Assembly (NCBI RefSeq): GCF_030816295.1
Contig: NZ_JAUSXV010000001.1
Coordinates: 4,092,001 to 4,156,000 of the forward strand
From: Microbacterium natoriense
GTDB lineage: Bacteria > Actinomycetota > Actinomycetes > Actinomycetales > Microbacteriaceae
DNA: 64,000 nt
Reading direction: 5' to 3'
In this document: positions 28,208-36,562 of the stretch, piece by piece
How the letters are laid out: each line of letters opens with the position of its first letter
Numbering within the stretch: position 1 is the first letter of the stretch
The notes under the pieces: generated by a model
What the model was told of the DNA's origin: nothing
The model's input: only the letters and a program-made list of their open reading frames with translations
Database searches by the model: none
Made by a program: the position numbers and the translations under genes

Positions 28208-28239
28208 CGTTTCGTCTCGCTGCGCTCGCTCAACGACCA
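28208..28239 (+). repeat. REP-like palindromic repeat, copy B
   Basis: Identical to copy A over 32 bp, same orientation. Tandem spacing of 47 bp from start to start. Confidence 0.75.
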
Positions 28240-28280
28240 GGGGCGGGGCTCCCTCGACGACCGGGGCAGGCTCGCCCCGC

Positions 28281-28286
28281 TAACGT
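28281..28286 (+). promoter_or_regulatory. -10-like TAACGT of a probable leaderless promoter
   Basis: TAnnnT hexamer seven bases before the ATG of the phosphotransferase gene, with no ribosome site between. The same layout occurs before several other genes here. Confidence 0.4.
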
Positions 28287-28293
28287 CGAGATC

Positions 28294-29178
28294 ATGACCG
28301 TGCACGCCGACGAGACGCCCATCGATGAGGACACCGCCCGGCAGCTCATCCACGAGCAGTTCCCGGACTGGAGGCACGAGCCCGTGCGCGCGCTCGACGG
28401 CGACGGCACCGTGAACACGATTTTCCGCATCGGCGATCACTTCGCGGCCCGCTTCCCCCGCATGGCGACCACGATCGAGTCGCTCCGTGCCGAGGCCACT
28501 GCGATGCGCGAGTTCGCGGACCTCTCCCCCATCGCCGCGCCCACGCCGGTCGCCGTGGGCGACCCGGGCGAGGGATTCCCGATGCCGTGGTCAATCCAGA
28601 CCTGGCTCCCAGGGCGCGTCGCCACATCCGACGCGGTCGCACACTCGACCGGCTTCGCACGCGACCTCGCCGACCTGTTGCGCGCGCTCCGCTCCGCCGA
28701 CACCCGCAGCCGGCGTTTCTCCGGGAACGGCCGAGGAGGGGACCTGCAGGACTCGGACGAGTGGATGCAGACCTGCTTCCGCGAGAGCGAGGGCCTGCTC
28801 CCCGTCGACGAGCTGCGTCGGCTCTGGAGCGGATTTCGGATGCTGCCGCGTACCGCCCCGGACGGCATGACGCACGGCGACCTGACCCCGGCGAATCTGC
28901 TCCTCGAGGGCGACCGGCTGCACGGCGTGCTCGACACCGGCGGCTTCGCCGCCGCCGATCCCGCGCTCGACCTCGTGTCGGTCTGGCACCTGCTCGAGGC
29001 CGACGCCCGCGCAGAACTCAGGCAGGAACTGCAGATCGACGACCTCGAGTGGCGGCGCGGAGCAGCCTGGGCGTTCCAGCAGTCGATGGGACTCGTCTGG
29101 TACTACCGCGAGACCCTGCCTTCGATGAGCGCGCTGGGCCGCAGCACCCTCGACCGCATCCTCACGGCGGAGGGCTGA
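28294..29178 (+). CDS. Aminoglycoside phosphotransferase-family (APH-like) kinase
   Basis: A 294-residue soluble small-molecule kinase of the APH/choline kinase fold. The catalytic loop reads MTHGDLTPANLLLEGDRL (about residues 190-207) with His, Asp and Asn in the standard places. The following metal-binding loop reads DTGGFAAADPALD, where D-x-G is kept though the usual Phe is Thr. N-terminal lobe has DGTVNTIFRIGDHFAARFP, the nucleotide-binding strand with Ala-x-Arg instead of Lys. Physiological substrate unknown; such genes are often annotated as macrolide or aminoglycoside kinases without evidence, so I do not claim resistance. Palindromic repeats flank it on both sides, which may mean it was gained as a unit. 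Confidence 0.8.
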   Translation: MTVHADETPIDEDTARQLIHEQFPDWRHEPVRALDGDGTVNTIFRIGDHFAARFPRMATTIESLRAEATAMREFADLSPIAAPTPVAVGDPGEGFPMPWSIQTWLPGRVATSDAVAHSTGFARDLADLLRALRSADTRSRRFSGNGRGGDLQDSDEWMQTCFRESEGLLPVDELRRLWSGFRMLPRTAPDGMTHGDLTPANLLLEGDRLHGVLDTGGFAAADPALDLVSVWHLLEADARAELRQELQIDDLEWRRGAAWAFQQSMGLVWYYRETLPSMSALGRSTLDRILTAEG

Positions 29179-29191
29179 GCGAGCGAAGCGA

Positions 29192-29223
29192 CGTTTCGTC
29201 TCGCTTCGCTCGCTCAACGACCA
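29192..29223 (+). repeat. REP-like palindromic repeat, copy C
   Basis: Thirty-two bases, one difference (TTCG for TGCG) from copies A and B, lying 13 bp after the phosphotransferase stop. A degenerate inverted partner follows at about 29240-29275. Confidence 0.7.
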
Positions 29224-29293
29224 GGGTGGTGAGTCCCGTTCGTTGAGCGAGGAGCGCCGCGTCGAGCGTCGTACTGAGCGACCGGGGTCGGGG

Positions 29294-32200
29294 CTATCCG
29301 CACGTCTTCGCGGCGAACGCCGCGTCAGCGGCGTCCGTCACCGACACGGTCCCGGCGGGGATCGACGCGAGGCGCGTCGAGAACGACACCGACTTCGACG
29401 CGCCCGCATCCACCACCACGCCGGACTTCGTGCCGTAGGGCGAGGCGACATCGACCGTCGCGTCCTCGGCACGCGGGTTGGTCACCGTGACGGCGAGCAC
29501 CACCTTGCCCGCCACGCACCGCGAGACGACAGCCGCGGTCGGCGGCGCCGGCAGCGCCTCTCCCGTGGCCGCCACCCACGACAGCATCGGCGACTGCGCG
29601 TTCGTCGCGGTGAGCGAGAGCGTCACCGCCCCCTCGGCGGCCAGCTCGATGTCGTAACTGAGCACCCGCGAGGGGTTCGCGGCATCCAGCGTGACCGTAC
29701 CGACGGGGTGCGTCTGCCCGTCGTAGGTCAGCGAGACGTTCGCGGTGCGGGAATTGCTCGCCCACCACGAGTACGAGCCGGCCGCGATCGTGTGCTTTCC
29801 GGCGGGCAGCGTTATCGTGTAGCCGACCGAGGCGCCCACCTGATCACTCGTGTACATGCCCGTCGTCGTGGTCTTCGAGTACGGCCCGGCGACGACCCCC
29901 TTGTAGTTGACGACGCTCGCGCCCGCCGCGTTCTTGCCCCAGTGTCCCCAAGCGCCGCCCGCGGCCAGCTTCTGGTCGGCCGCCGCGTTGATCAGCTGAT
30001 CGCCGAGCAACCGCTGCACGGCCAGATAGGCGGGCGAGTCGTAGCCGAGAGAACCGGATGCCGTGCCGTTGACGTCGGCGAAGAACACGGTCCCCGCGGG
30101 CACGACCTCGACCCTCGCAGCCGTGGTCGCAGAGCCGTACGAGCCGGTCACCGCCACGGTCGCCCACGCCGTCGAGAAGTCGGCGCCGTCGAGATTCCAC
30201 GTGATCGGCACCTCGTGCGTGCTGCCGTCGGCCATGGTCGCCGACAGCGTGGCCGGCAACGCGGGAGCCTCGCCCACGGTGGTCGCGAGAGACGGCTGCG
30301 GCAGAGAGGAGATCTGCGAGGCGAGAGGGAACGACGCCGTACGCAGCCGCGTCACGAGCTGCTGCGCTCCCTCGCCGTCGAGGCGGTATCCGGCTGGATC
30401 GTCGGCCGCGGCTTGCGCGTCGGCGAGCGCCCGCTGGAACAGCACCCAATCGGCATCGGTGTAGTCCTCGGTGCGGGTGATGCCGGATGCCGCGGCCACG
30501 GCATCCGCGATCGCCGCCGTCTCTGCGACGCCGGCGGCCGCCGTGCTCGCGACGGCCACTGCGTCGAGTGCCAGGGTTCCTGAGACGACCTCGAAGCGCA
30601 CTGTGTGTTCGCCCCACGGGAGCCCGCGCAGCGAGTACGCGGCCTGGAAGGACCCGGCCGCCTGCGTCGCGGCGTTTCGCACGAGCTTCTGCCCGTCTAC
30701 CGTGACATCGAGACGCGCCGAGCCGTCACCCGGCGCGAGCAGATCCGCTCCTGATCCGGTGAACGTGTAGCTGACGCCGGAGCCCGCCCCGGTGTTGCGC
30801 GACAGCGAGCGCTGATACTCGAACATGCCGCCGCCGTTCGCGTGCGTCCACCCGCCGTCGTAGACGAGCTTCGTCTGCGGCGCGGCCGAGAGGTCCGTCA
30901 TCTCGAGCCCGTCGAGGTACTCGCCGTAGTACGGCAGCCAGCCGTCGACCGAAGCGATGCGCAGGTTGTCGAACTGGGTGTTGTAGAAGCCGCTCGCGAG
31001 ATCGACATAGCCCGACAGGTACGGATTCGCATCGGTCCAGTCGAACACCTGCGCGCCGTCGATCGATCCGGTGATGCGCCCGCCCGTCGCGGTGATCGAG
31101 AGGGTGTGCCATGCCGAGGCCGACCAGGTTCCGGTGACGGTCCCGGCCGCGATCTGCGCTCCGTTCCGCTGGAACACCCAGGTTCCGGCCGAGTTCAGAC
31201 GCAGGGCGTAGGGAGTTCCGGCCAGCGTGTGCGAGTTGCCGCCACCGCTTGAACGGGCGCCGATCGCCGCGTAATTGTCGGACGCCGCAGCGCGCTCGAA
31301 GCGCACGTCGACCGAGGCCGTGTAGTTCGTCCAGCGCCGGTCACCGACCGCCGTGATCGGATCGCCGTTGTTCCACGCCCCGCCGACGCCCGTGGTGGCG
31401 CGGTCGATCTGCTGGCGGAGGACGTAGCCGCTGTCGGCCGTCTTATACGCCTCGAAGGCGCCGTTGCGGTCCCAGGTGTACAGCGGCGTCGCACCGCCGT
31501 CGCCGCCGCGGGAGGCGATGAACGGCTCGGTCTCCGAGGTCGGCTCGCCGTTCTCGTCGAACACCGCGACCGTGCGATCCGAGTAGTCGAAGTCGTCAGC
31601 CCAGAGGGCACCGGCGTTCGCACCCTCATCGAGCACGGTGCGCTCTCCCTCGACGGGCAGCGGCGAGGTCCAGCCGGCGTCGCCGGTGACGTCGAGAGTC
31701 GTCACGGTGGCGATCGAGAACGGCTTGACCGTGACGGTGTAGACACCGGCATCCGCCTGCACGTCCCCGACGTGCTGCTTGTAGTTCGCGTTGAACGCCT
31801 CGCCAGCGTCCGCCGCCCTGGTCTCCCAGACCGCGAGCTGCTGCGCGGCACCGAAGGAGAAGTTCGACGGGGTGATGCGGTAGCTGATGGTCTTCTCGGA
31901 GTCGTTCACGAACACGGTCGAGAACTCCGAGCGATCCGGAGCCGCGAGCGTCATGTAGTTCTGCAGGCCATTGCGCCCGTTCACGGGGTTGGTGCCTGTA
32001 GCCGTCGTGGCGCTGGCGGAGGGCACGGCACGCCAGATGCCCGCCGTGTTGTCGTTGTTCTCCCACCCGGTCTCGGCGAAGCTCGTGAAGTGCTGCAGCA
32101 CCGCGAGGGCTCCGTCGTAGTGGATCCAGCCGGACCACGGGTCGCTCGCGCCGACGAGCGACTTGAACGAGTACTGGCCGCCCTCATAGAACGAGGCGAT

Positions 32201-33283
32201 CGCCGGCTGGTAGATGAAGTTCGTGCGGTTCGAGTTCACGAAGCCCTTGACGATCGTGTTCGCCATCTCGAGCGCGCTGCCCGTTCCGCCGAAGCCGGTG
32301 CCCGCCGTCGTGGGGTCGGCGGTGTTGTTGTTCGGACGGAAAGAGGAGTTGCTGAAGGTCGCCTGCGCCTCGCTGTTCCACACCTCGATGTCGTACTCCT
32401 GAGCGAGCTTCTTGAAGCTGCCGGCGCTGTCGTCGTCGGTGTTGTAGTGGAAGCCCGCGACCTGCACGGCATCGCGGAGCGCGGCATCCGCAACCATCTC
32501 GTCGCCGAAGGAGCCCGTGCCGACCTCGTCTGAGATCACGGTCTTGATGCGGTGGAAGAGCTCGGCCTCGCCGTCGCGGAAACCCGCCAGCGACGCATCG
32601 GGGCTGACGTAGCCGGCGGAGTCGGTGCGGACCCGGTTCGAGAAGTCCTTGGTCCAGGCGAGGTCGGCGGCGTGCTCGTTGACGCCGGGGTTCACCGAGT
32701 CGACCATGTAGCCGTACTCGCGGTACGCAGCGAGGATCGTGTTCTTGTACCAGAGGTAGATCTTGTCGTTCGTGTTCGCCCAGGCGGGGGCGTTCCAGCG
32801 CAGGATGCTGACCTTGAGGTCGGGGTTGATCCTGAAGGCGTCGGCGGCGAGCTGGAAGCCCGGGTGGCGGGTGACGTTCGCCTCCTCATCGGCGGTGCGC
32901 ATGGTCGCGACATCCGAGCCGGTCGAGTTGTTGCGATCGTCGCCCATCTCGATCTTGACCTGGTTCATGAGCGGGTGATCGCCGCCGAACAGCACGTGCA
33001 GCAGTTCGGCGTACTTCTCGGGCTGCTGCGCCTTGTAGTCCATGAGCAGTGCGCTCGTGCTGTTGGCCGAGAGCGTGCCGAACCCCTTGAAGGTGAGACC
33101 GTTGACGTTGTCGGAGGCGATCTTCGTCGCATCGATCGCGACGTCGTAGGTGGCGTCGCTCTGCACGGCGGACACGGCGGTTCCTCCGGCCGCGGCGGAT
33201 GCCGGAAGCGGAGCCGCAGCGATGACGCACGTGACCGCGACCAGCGCGGAGAGCGCGGCCGTACGGGCTTTCAGACGGAACAT
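29294..33283 (-). CDS. Secreted multidomain GH59-type beta-galactosidase with shared C-terminal Cys module
   Basis: Secreted 1,329-residue enzyme whose catalytic domain resembles GH59 (galactocerebrosidase-type beta-galactosidase). ATG at 33283 with GAAGGGAAAC upstream. Order: signal peptide (about 1-31), TIM barrel (about 45-350) with FKGFGTLSANSTS, VKIEMGDDRNNSTGSD, the acid/base Glu in PGVNEHAADL (about 201) and the likely nucleophile Glu in VWNSEAQATF (about 306); a beta domain to about 540; a concanavalin-like domain (about 570-770); a second beta sandwich (about 780-890); a Big_4-type Ig domain (about 990-1070); a further jelly-roll-like domain (about 1075-1240); and the C-terminal module (VVSRCVAGKVVL near 1253, ending TCG). 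In this locus it would remove galactose from arabinogalactan. An operator-like palindrome lies about 90 bp upstream. Confidence 0.78.
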   Translation of the reverse strand: MFRLKARTAALSALVAVTCVIAAAPLPASAAAGGTAVSAVQSDATYDVAIDATKIASDNVNGLTFKGFGTLSANSTSALLMDYKAQQPEKYAELLHVLFGGDHPLMNQVKIEMGDDRNNSTGSDVATMRTADEEANVTRHPGFQLAADAFRINPDLKVSILRWNAPAWANTNDKIYLWYKNTILAAYREYGYMVDSVNPGVNEHAADLAWTKDFSNRVRTDSAGYVSPDASLAGFRDGEAELFHRIKTVISDEVGTGSFGDEMVADAALRDAVQVAGFHYNTDDDSAGSFKKLAQEYDIEVWNSEAQATFSNSSFRPNNNTADPTTAGTGFGGTGSALEMANTIVKGFVNSNRTNFIYQPAIASFYEGGQYSFKSLVGASDPWSGWIHYDGALAVLQHFTSFAETGWENNDNTAGIWRAVPSASATTATGTNPVNGRNGLQNYMTLAAPDRSEFSTVFVNDSEKTISYRITPSNFSFGAAQQLAVWETRAADAGEAFNANYKQHVGDVQADAGVYTVTVKPFSIATVTTLDVTGDAGWTSPLPVEGERTVLDEGANAGALWADDFDYSDRTVAVFDENGEPTSETEPFIASRGGDGGATPLYTWDRNGAFEAYKTADSGYVLRQQIDRATTGVGGAWNNGDPITAVGDRRWTNYTASVDVRFERAAASDNYAAIGARSSGGGNSHTLAGTPYALRLNSAGTWVFQRNGAQIAAGTVTGTWSASAWHTLSITATGGRITGSIDGAQVFDWTDANPYLSGYVDLASGFYNTQFDNLRIASVDGWLPYYGEYLDGLEMTDLSAAPQTKLVYDGGWTHANGGGMFEYQRSLSRNTGAGSGVSYTFTGSGADLLAPGDGSARLDVTVDGQKLVRNAATQAAGSFQAAYSLRGLPWGEHTVRFEVVSGTLALDAVAVASTAAAGVAETAAIADAVAAASGITRTEDYTDADWVLFQRALADAQAAADDPAGYRLDGEGAQQLVTRLRTASFPLASQISSLPQPSLATTVGEAPALPATLSATMADGSTHEVPITWNLDGADFSTAWATVAVTGSYGSATTAARVEVVPAGTVFFADVNGTASGSLGYDSPAYLAVQRLLGDQLINAAADQKLAAGGAWGHWGKNAAGASVVNYKGVVAGPYSKTTTTGMYTSDQVGASVGYTITLPAGKHTIAAGSYSWWASNSRTANVSLTYDGQTHPVGTVTLDAANPSRVLSYDIELAAEGAVTLSLTATNAQSPMLSWVAATGEALPAPPTAAVVSRCVAGKVVLAVTVTNPRAEDATVDVASPYGTKSGVVVDAGASKSVSFSTRLASIPAGTVSVTDAADAAFAAKTCG

Positions 33284-33374
33284 CGTTTCCCTTCCCGGTG
33301 CCCTTCCGCGACAGTGCGGTTACGGTCGACCATGACCGTACGGACACAACAGGAACAGATTACGATCGTTTAGC

Positions 33375-33388
33375 TGTTAGCGCTACCA
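33375..33388. promoter_or_regulatory. LacI-type operator TGTTAGCGCTACCA
   Basis: A 14-bp palindrome with one mismatch (TGTTAGC / GCTACCA), 92 bp upstream of the GH59 start. It aligns with the other TGTTA-type sites. Confidence 0.55.
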
Positions 33389-33463
33389 AGATTGCAGTAT
33401 CGACCAGAAACGATCATCGCCCGCGAGGCCCCGGGACCGGGGCCGGGCCGGGGCTGAGACCCC

Positions 33464-33512
33464 GATCCGGGCGTGAGACCCACGGGGGCTCCGTGGGTCT
33501 CACGCCCGGATC
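33464..33512 (-). terminator. Very strong stem-loop (22-bp perfect stem) after the GH43-CBM gene
   Basis: Arms 33464-33485 and 33491-33512 are perfectly complementary over 22 bp with a 5-base loop. It begins 7 bp beyond the stop of the minus-strand GH43 gene and separates it from the GH59 promoter region. Longest perfect hairpin noticed in the window. Confidence 0.75.
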
Positions 33513-33518
33513 AGGAGG

Positions 33519-35987
33519 TCAGCCGCAGCTCCTGGCGAGATACGCAGTGGCGCCGGAGTAGGCGAGGTCACCGGCGGCGCCTGTCACTTGCACCTCCGCC
33601 GCGGCGAGCGCCGACGAGCGCGTCGCGAACGACGACGACGAGGTCGCCCCTGCCGCGAGCGTGACCTTCTTCTCGCCGAACGGCGTCTCGATCGTCGCCT
33701 CTGCGGCCACGGCATCCGCATTGCGCACCGACACCACAAGCTGAACCTTGCCCGCCACGCAGCGCGAACCCGTCGACACGACGAGGTCGAGCGTCTCTGC
33801 GGGTGCGGCCGCGAACGCCCAGTTGTCGACCTCGACGAGGTCGGCATCCGCAGCCGCGCCGTCGGGCGCGGCGAAGACGAAGAACACATCGTGCTCCCCC
33901 GTCGCTCCCGTCACGTCCGCCTGCACGGTCGTCCACGCGCCCACCGTGCCGTCGACAGGGATCTCGGCGACCACCTGGCCGTCGACATCGTCGAGACGGA
34001 CCTGGATGCTGCCGCCTTCGACCAACGGCTTCACCCGCGCCGACACGGTCGCAGCTCCCGCGCCGAAGTCGACGCCGGAGACCCCGGCGAAGTCGCCGTC
34101 GTCGACGCTCGAGAGCACCATGTTGCCGCTGCCGTTGTGCTCGGGGAACTCGACCGACGGAGCATCCGTCTTCGCCGTGCTGACCCCGAGCTGCCAGGCG
34201 AGCGTCTCGGCTTCGAAGGTGCGGTACGGGTCGAAGCTCTCGACCTGCGCGACACCTGCGCGGGTGCCGACGATCGGCTTGATCGTGCCGTCCGCGTTGA
34301 ACTCGAGCTTGTCGATGTGCACCGAGCGGTAGCCCTGCGTGGCCCCCGGCGTGCCGAGCGCCGCTGCCCACGCCGCACCGCGCGTCTGTGCGTGGTAGGT
34401 GAAGTACGTCTCGCCCTTGTAGGTGAACATGTCGGAATGGTTGTTGCCGCCGTTGCCCGCTCCGAAGAATGTGGCCTGGTTCTGGAACGCGACTCCGGCA
34501 TATGCCGACGCCGACAGATCCATCGGGTCATCGGTCATCATGTACGCGATCCCGCCACGCGACGGATACTGACCCGGCACCTCGTTCACCTGGAAGTTCG
34601 ACGAGTACGAGTAGTAGTACTTGTCGCCGTGCTTGAACATGCTCGACGCCTCGAACATGCCGGGGCCGTCGATCTCCACGGGGTCGCCGTCGAGTGTGAC
34701 CATGTCGTCCTTCAGCTTGACCACGCGGGTCGACTTCGGATTCTGAGGCCCCTGCACGTTCGGCGCGGTGCCGATCTGCGAGTTGCCGCCGAAGTAGAGG
34801 TAGCCCTGGCCGTCGTCGTCGATGAACACCTCGGGGTCGAACAGCCACATGCCCGCGGGGAAGCCGCCGCCGGCGATGTACTCGGGCGAGACGGTGTCGG
34901 GGATGATCTTCTTGCCCAGAGGATCGGTCCACGGTCCGAGCGGAGATCCGCCGACGACGACGGCGGTGCCGCTGCCGTTGTCGCAGAAGTAGAGGTAGAC
35001 CTTGCCGTCCTTCTCGATCGCGGCCGGCGCCCAGGAGTTGCGCGACCAGGGCGCGGCTCCGCCTTCGCGCGAGACCGGGACCGTCCCATGATCGACCCAG
35101 TTGACCATGTCGCTGGTCGACATCACATTCAGCCGGGTGATCGCCCCATAGCCGTTGGACTGCGTCGGCAGACCGTTGGCGTCCTTGCTGTTCGTCTCGT
35201 ACTGCTGCGTGTCGTCGGTGGAGTAGATGTAGAGCCGACCGTTGTAGATGAGGTGGTGCGGGTCGGCGCCGAACTTGTGGCCGACCAGCGGGTTGTGGTC
35301 CCCGACGGGCTTGGTCTGCACCTTCTCGAGGCTCGTGAACGCCGGCTGCTCCGGTGCGTCCGCGATCTTCACGAGCGACAGCTCATCGACCGCGAAGTCC
35401 TGCAGCGCGTTCGAGCCCCACGGCGTCTCGATGAAGAACCAGCCGGCGGCGGCGTGCTTGGCCTCGGCTGTGAACTCCTGGGAGAACGTGCCCCACTCTC
35501 CCTGCGTGAAGGTGTGACCGTAGTCGGCGCACCCGTTGAAGTTCGTGGGGCAGAGCGTGAAGTTGAACTGCTGCGTCGCCGCGCCGGTGCTGTACTTCAG
35601 CTTCCCGGTCATGCGGTACGTCGCGCCGACCTCGATCTTGCCGGAGACGTTCGCGAACGGGCCGGACTGCGTGTTCTGACGTGCGGCCACCTGCAGCGAG
35701 TGTGCTCCGCTCGCCGCGTCGTCGCTCAGCGAGAGCGTGCCGCCCCGGGTGCTCGTCCATCCGGCCGAGTCGGACACGAAGCGGCCGTCTGGCAGGAGGT
35801 TCCCCGGCACGGCCGGGGGCTCCGCCACGGCTGCAGTGCGGATGCTCCCGACCGGGTCGGCATACGCGGCACTGGCGCCGGCTGCGGTGACCGACGACGC
35901 GATGAGCGCCGCGACTCCGAGCAGGGCTGCGGTACGGGATGCCGGTCGCCCCCGATGCCGGGGGACGCGTGTGTGTGGCGATGTCAT
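33519..35987 (-). CDS. Secreted CBM-GH43-CBM6-like arabinofuranohydrolase with shared C-terminal Cys module
   Basis: Secreted 822-residue enzyme. I chose ATG at 35987 because AAGGAG precedes it and a signal peptide (about 1-42, ends AAYADP) follows; the frame stays open upstream. Order: CBM4/9- or CBM22-like jelly roll (about 60-205), GH43 (about 220-530), CBM6-like domain (about 600-730), C-terminal module (TGSRCVAGKVQLV near 740, ending SCG). GH43 residues: Asp in GADPHHLIYNG, Asp in LFDPEVFIDDDG, Glu in GMFEASSMFKHG. The GH43-CBM6 pair resembles arabinoxylan arabinofuranohydrolases that clip arabinose decorations. It is a single-gene unit, with a very strong terminator after it and two palindromes in the long upstream region. 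Confidence 0.84.
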   Translation of the reverse strand: MTSPHTRVPRHRGRPASRTAALLGVAALIASSVTAAGASAAYADPVGSIRTAAVAEPPAVPGNLLPDGRFVSDSAGWTSTRGGTLSLSDDAASGAHSLQVAARQNTQSGPFANVSGKIEVGATYRMTGKLKYSTGAATQQFNFTLCPTNFNGCADYGHTFTQGEWGTFSQEFTAEAKHAAAGWFFIETPWGSNALQDFAVDELSLVKIADAPEQPAFTSLEKVQTKPVGDHNPLVGHKFGADPHHLIYNGRLYIYSTDDTQQYETNSKDANGLPTQSNGYGAITRLNVMSTSDMVNWVDHGTVPVSREGGAAPWSRNSWAPAAIEKDGKVYLYFCDNGSGTAVVVGGSPLGPWTDPLGKKIIPDTVSPEYIAGGGFPAGMWLFDPEVFIDDDGQGYLYFGGNSQIGTAPNVQGPQNPKSTRVVKLKDDMVTLDGDPVEIDGPGMFEASSMFKHGDKYYYSYSSNFQVNEVPGQYPSRGGIAYMMTDDPMDLSASAYAGVAFQNQATFFGAGNGGNNHSDMFTYKGETYFTYHAQTRGAAWAAALGTPGATQGYRSVHIDKLEFNADGTIKPIVGTRAGVAQVESFDPYRTFEAETLAWQLGVSTAKTDAPSVEFPEHNGSGNMVLSSVDDGDFAGVSGVDFGAGAATVSARVKPLVEGGSIQVRLDDVDGQVVAEIPVDGTVGAWTTVQADVTGATGEHDVFFVFAAPDGAAADADLVEVDNWAFAAAPAETLDLVVSTGSRCVAGKVQLVVSVRNADAVAAEATIETPFGEKKVTLAAGATSSSSFATRSSALAAAEVQVTGAAGDLAYSGATAYLARSCG

Positions 35988-36307
35988 GTGCTCACTCCTT
36001 GTTTCATGGGTCGCCGAGGGCGCGCTCGAGCAGCGGTATCGACGGATGCCGCTGAGCATGCCGCCTTCGGGCGACGTGATGTGTTTCGTGTGCGACCTGA
36101 GACGCGGCCGGCGGTGGATCACCGCGGTCCTGTCGTCGGTCTCCTTGTGGGTCTGGGTGCGCGACCTGGCGTCGTCCGGCGTGCACGCGGGCACGCCGGA
36201 CACCGCTGTCGAGCGTGAGAACCGTTCGGGTCGATCAGCCCCGGTTCAGATCAGGGACGACCTGGCCCAGCGTTCCCGGGAATCACCGTTCCCGGGGTTT
36301 GGATATC

Positions 36308-36319
36308 GTTTTCGTAAAC
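36308..36319. promoter_or_regulatory. Palindrome GTTTTCGTAAAC, possible operator
   Basis: Twelve-base palindrome with one mismatch and central CG, about 320 bp upstream of the GH43-CBM start. It is AT-richer than its surroundings. Weaker match to the TGTTA family; could be a second LacI-type site. Confidence 0.35.
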
Positions 36320-36424
36320 CGCATAGTGCACTCTCCTCCTTGAGGTACGAGGGAATCGGTGCGCGCGATGCGACCACCGAGATCGTGATCACGAGCTGCC
36401 GTCGCACGCCTACCGCCTGCCTGA

Positions 36425-36438
36425 TGTTACCGGGAACA
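36425..36438. promoter_or_regulatory. LacI-type operator TGTTACCGGGAACA
   Basis: A 14-bp palindrome with one mismatched pair, upstream of the GH43-CBM gene on the minus strand. It is very close to the sites at 11069 (TGTTAGCGGGAACA) and 17996 (TGTTACCGGTAACC), which supports a shared regulator. Confidence 0.58.
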
Positions 36439-36481
36439 ATTCGGTGAGTGCAAGAGGCTGCAAGAGGAGAAGGCACCTCGA

Positions 36482-36530
36482 ATCGCGTGAATGGCGGCAT
36501 TCCGCCGGATCTTGTCACCATTCACGCGAT
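36482..36530. repeat. Inverted repeat with nested hairpin
   Basis: Arms ATCGCGTGAATGG (36482-36494) and CCATTCACGCGAT (36518-36530), perfect over 13 bp, with a smaller GGCGG/CCGCC hairpin inside. It lies 32 bp before the HD gene start, just ahead of its -10-like box. Could be a terminator for transcription arriving from the left or a regulatory element. Confidence 0.5.
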
Positions 36531-36562
36531 CCGGGCGAGTGCCGGTTCATTACTCTGGCCCC

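Larger units (their letters stand above)
27986..28293. other. 308-bp intergenic region with palindromic repeats
   Basis: Divergent gap between the HNH gene and the phosphotransferase. It holds a partial palindromic repeat (about 28108-28145) and two near-identical 32-bp copies (28161-28192, 28208-28239), plus the -10-like TAACGT (28281-28286) of the phosphotransferase. No gene is apparent. Confidence 0.6.
35988..36562. other. 575-bp divergent intergenic region
   Basis: Between the GH43-CBM gene and the HD-domain gene. It holds two LacI-type palindromes (36308-36319, 36425-36438), a TTCCCGGGAA palindrome near 36272, a long stem-loop (36482-36530) and the -10-like TACTCT (36551-36556) of the HD gene. 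No convincing gene; open frames here look like high-GC noise. Confidence 0.55.

Noticed and set aside
28161-28239. Tandem 32-bp copies as a CRISPR array
   Set aside because: Only two adjacent copies with a 15-bp spacer, further copies far away or in a gene, and no cas genes.
28294-29178. Calling the phosphotransferase an antibiotic-resistance gene
   Set aside because: Only the general APH fold is visible; substrate residues cannot be judged by eye and many relatives are not resistance enzymes.
26672-29223. HNH gene plus phosphotransferase as a prophage remnant or mobile island
   Set aside because: No integrase, transposase, att-like direct repeats or composition shift; DUF222-HNH genes are scattered widely in actinobacteria.
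3695-35987. Reading the shared C-terminal module as an LPXTG signal, a dockerin or a type IX secretion tag
   Set aside because: No sorting motif, hydrophobic helix or basic tail; no paired calcium-binding loops as in dockerins; type IX secretion belongs to Bacteroidota. The module is unlike all three.
36004-36186. Possible small genes in the 575-bp gap before the HD gene
   Set aside because: The open frames lack ribosome sites and overlap palindromes; composition is that of intergenic high-GC DNA.
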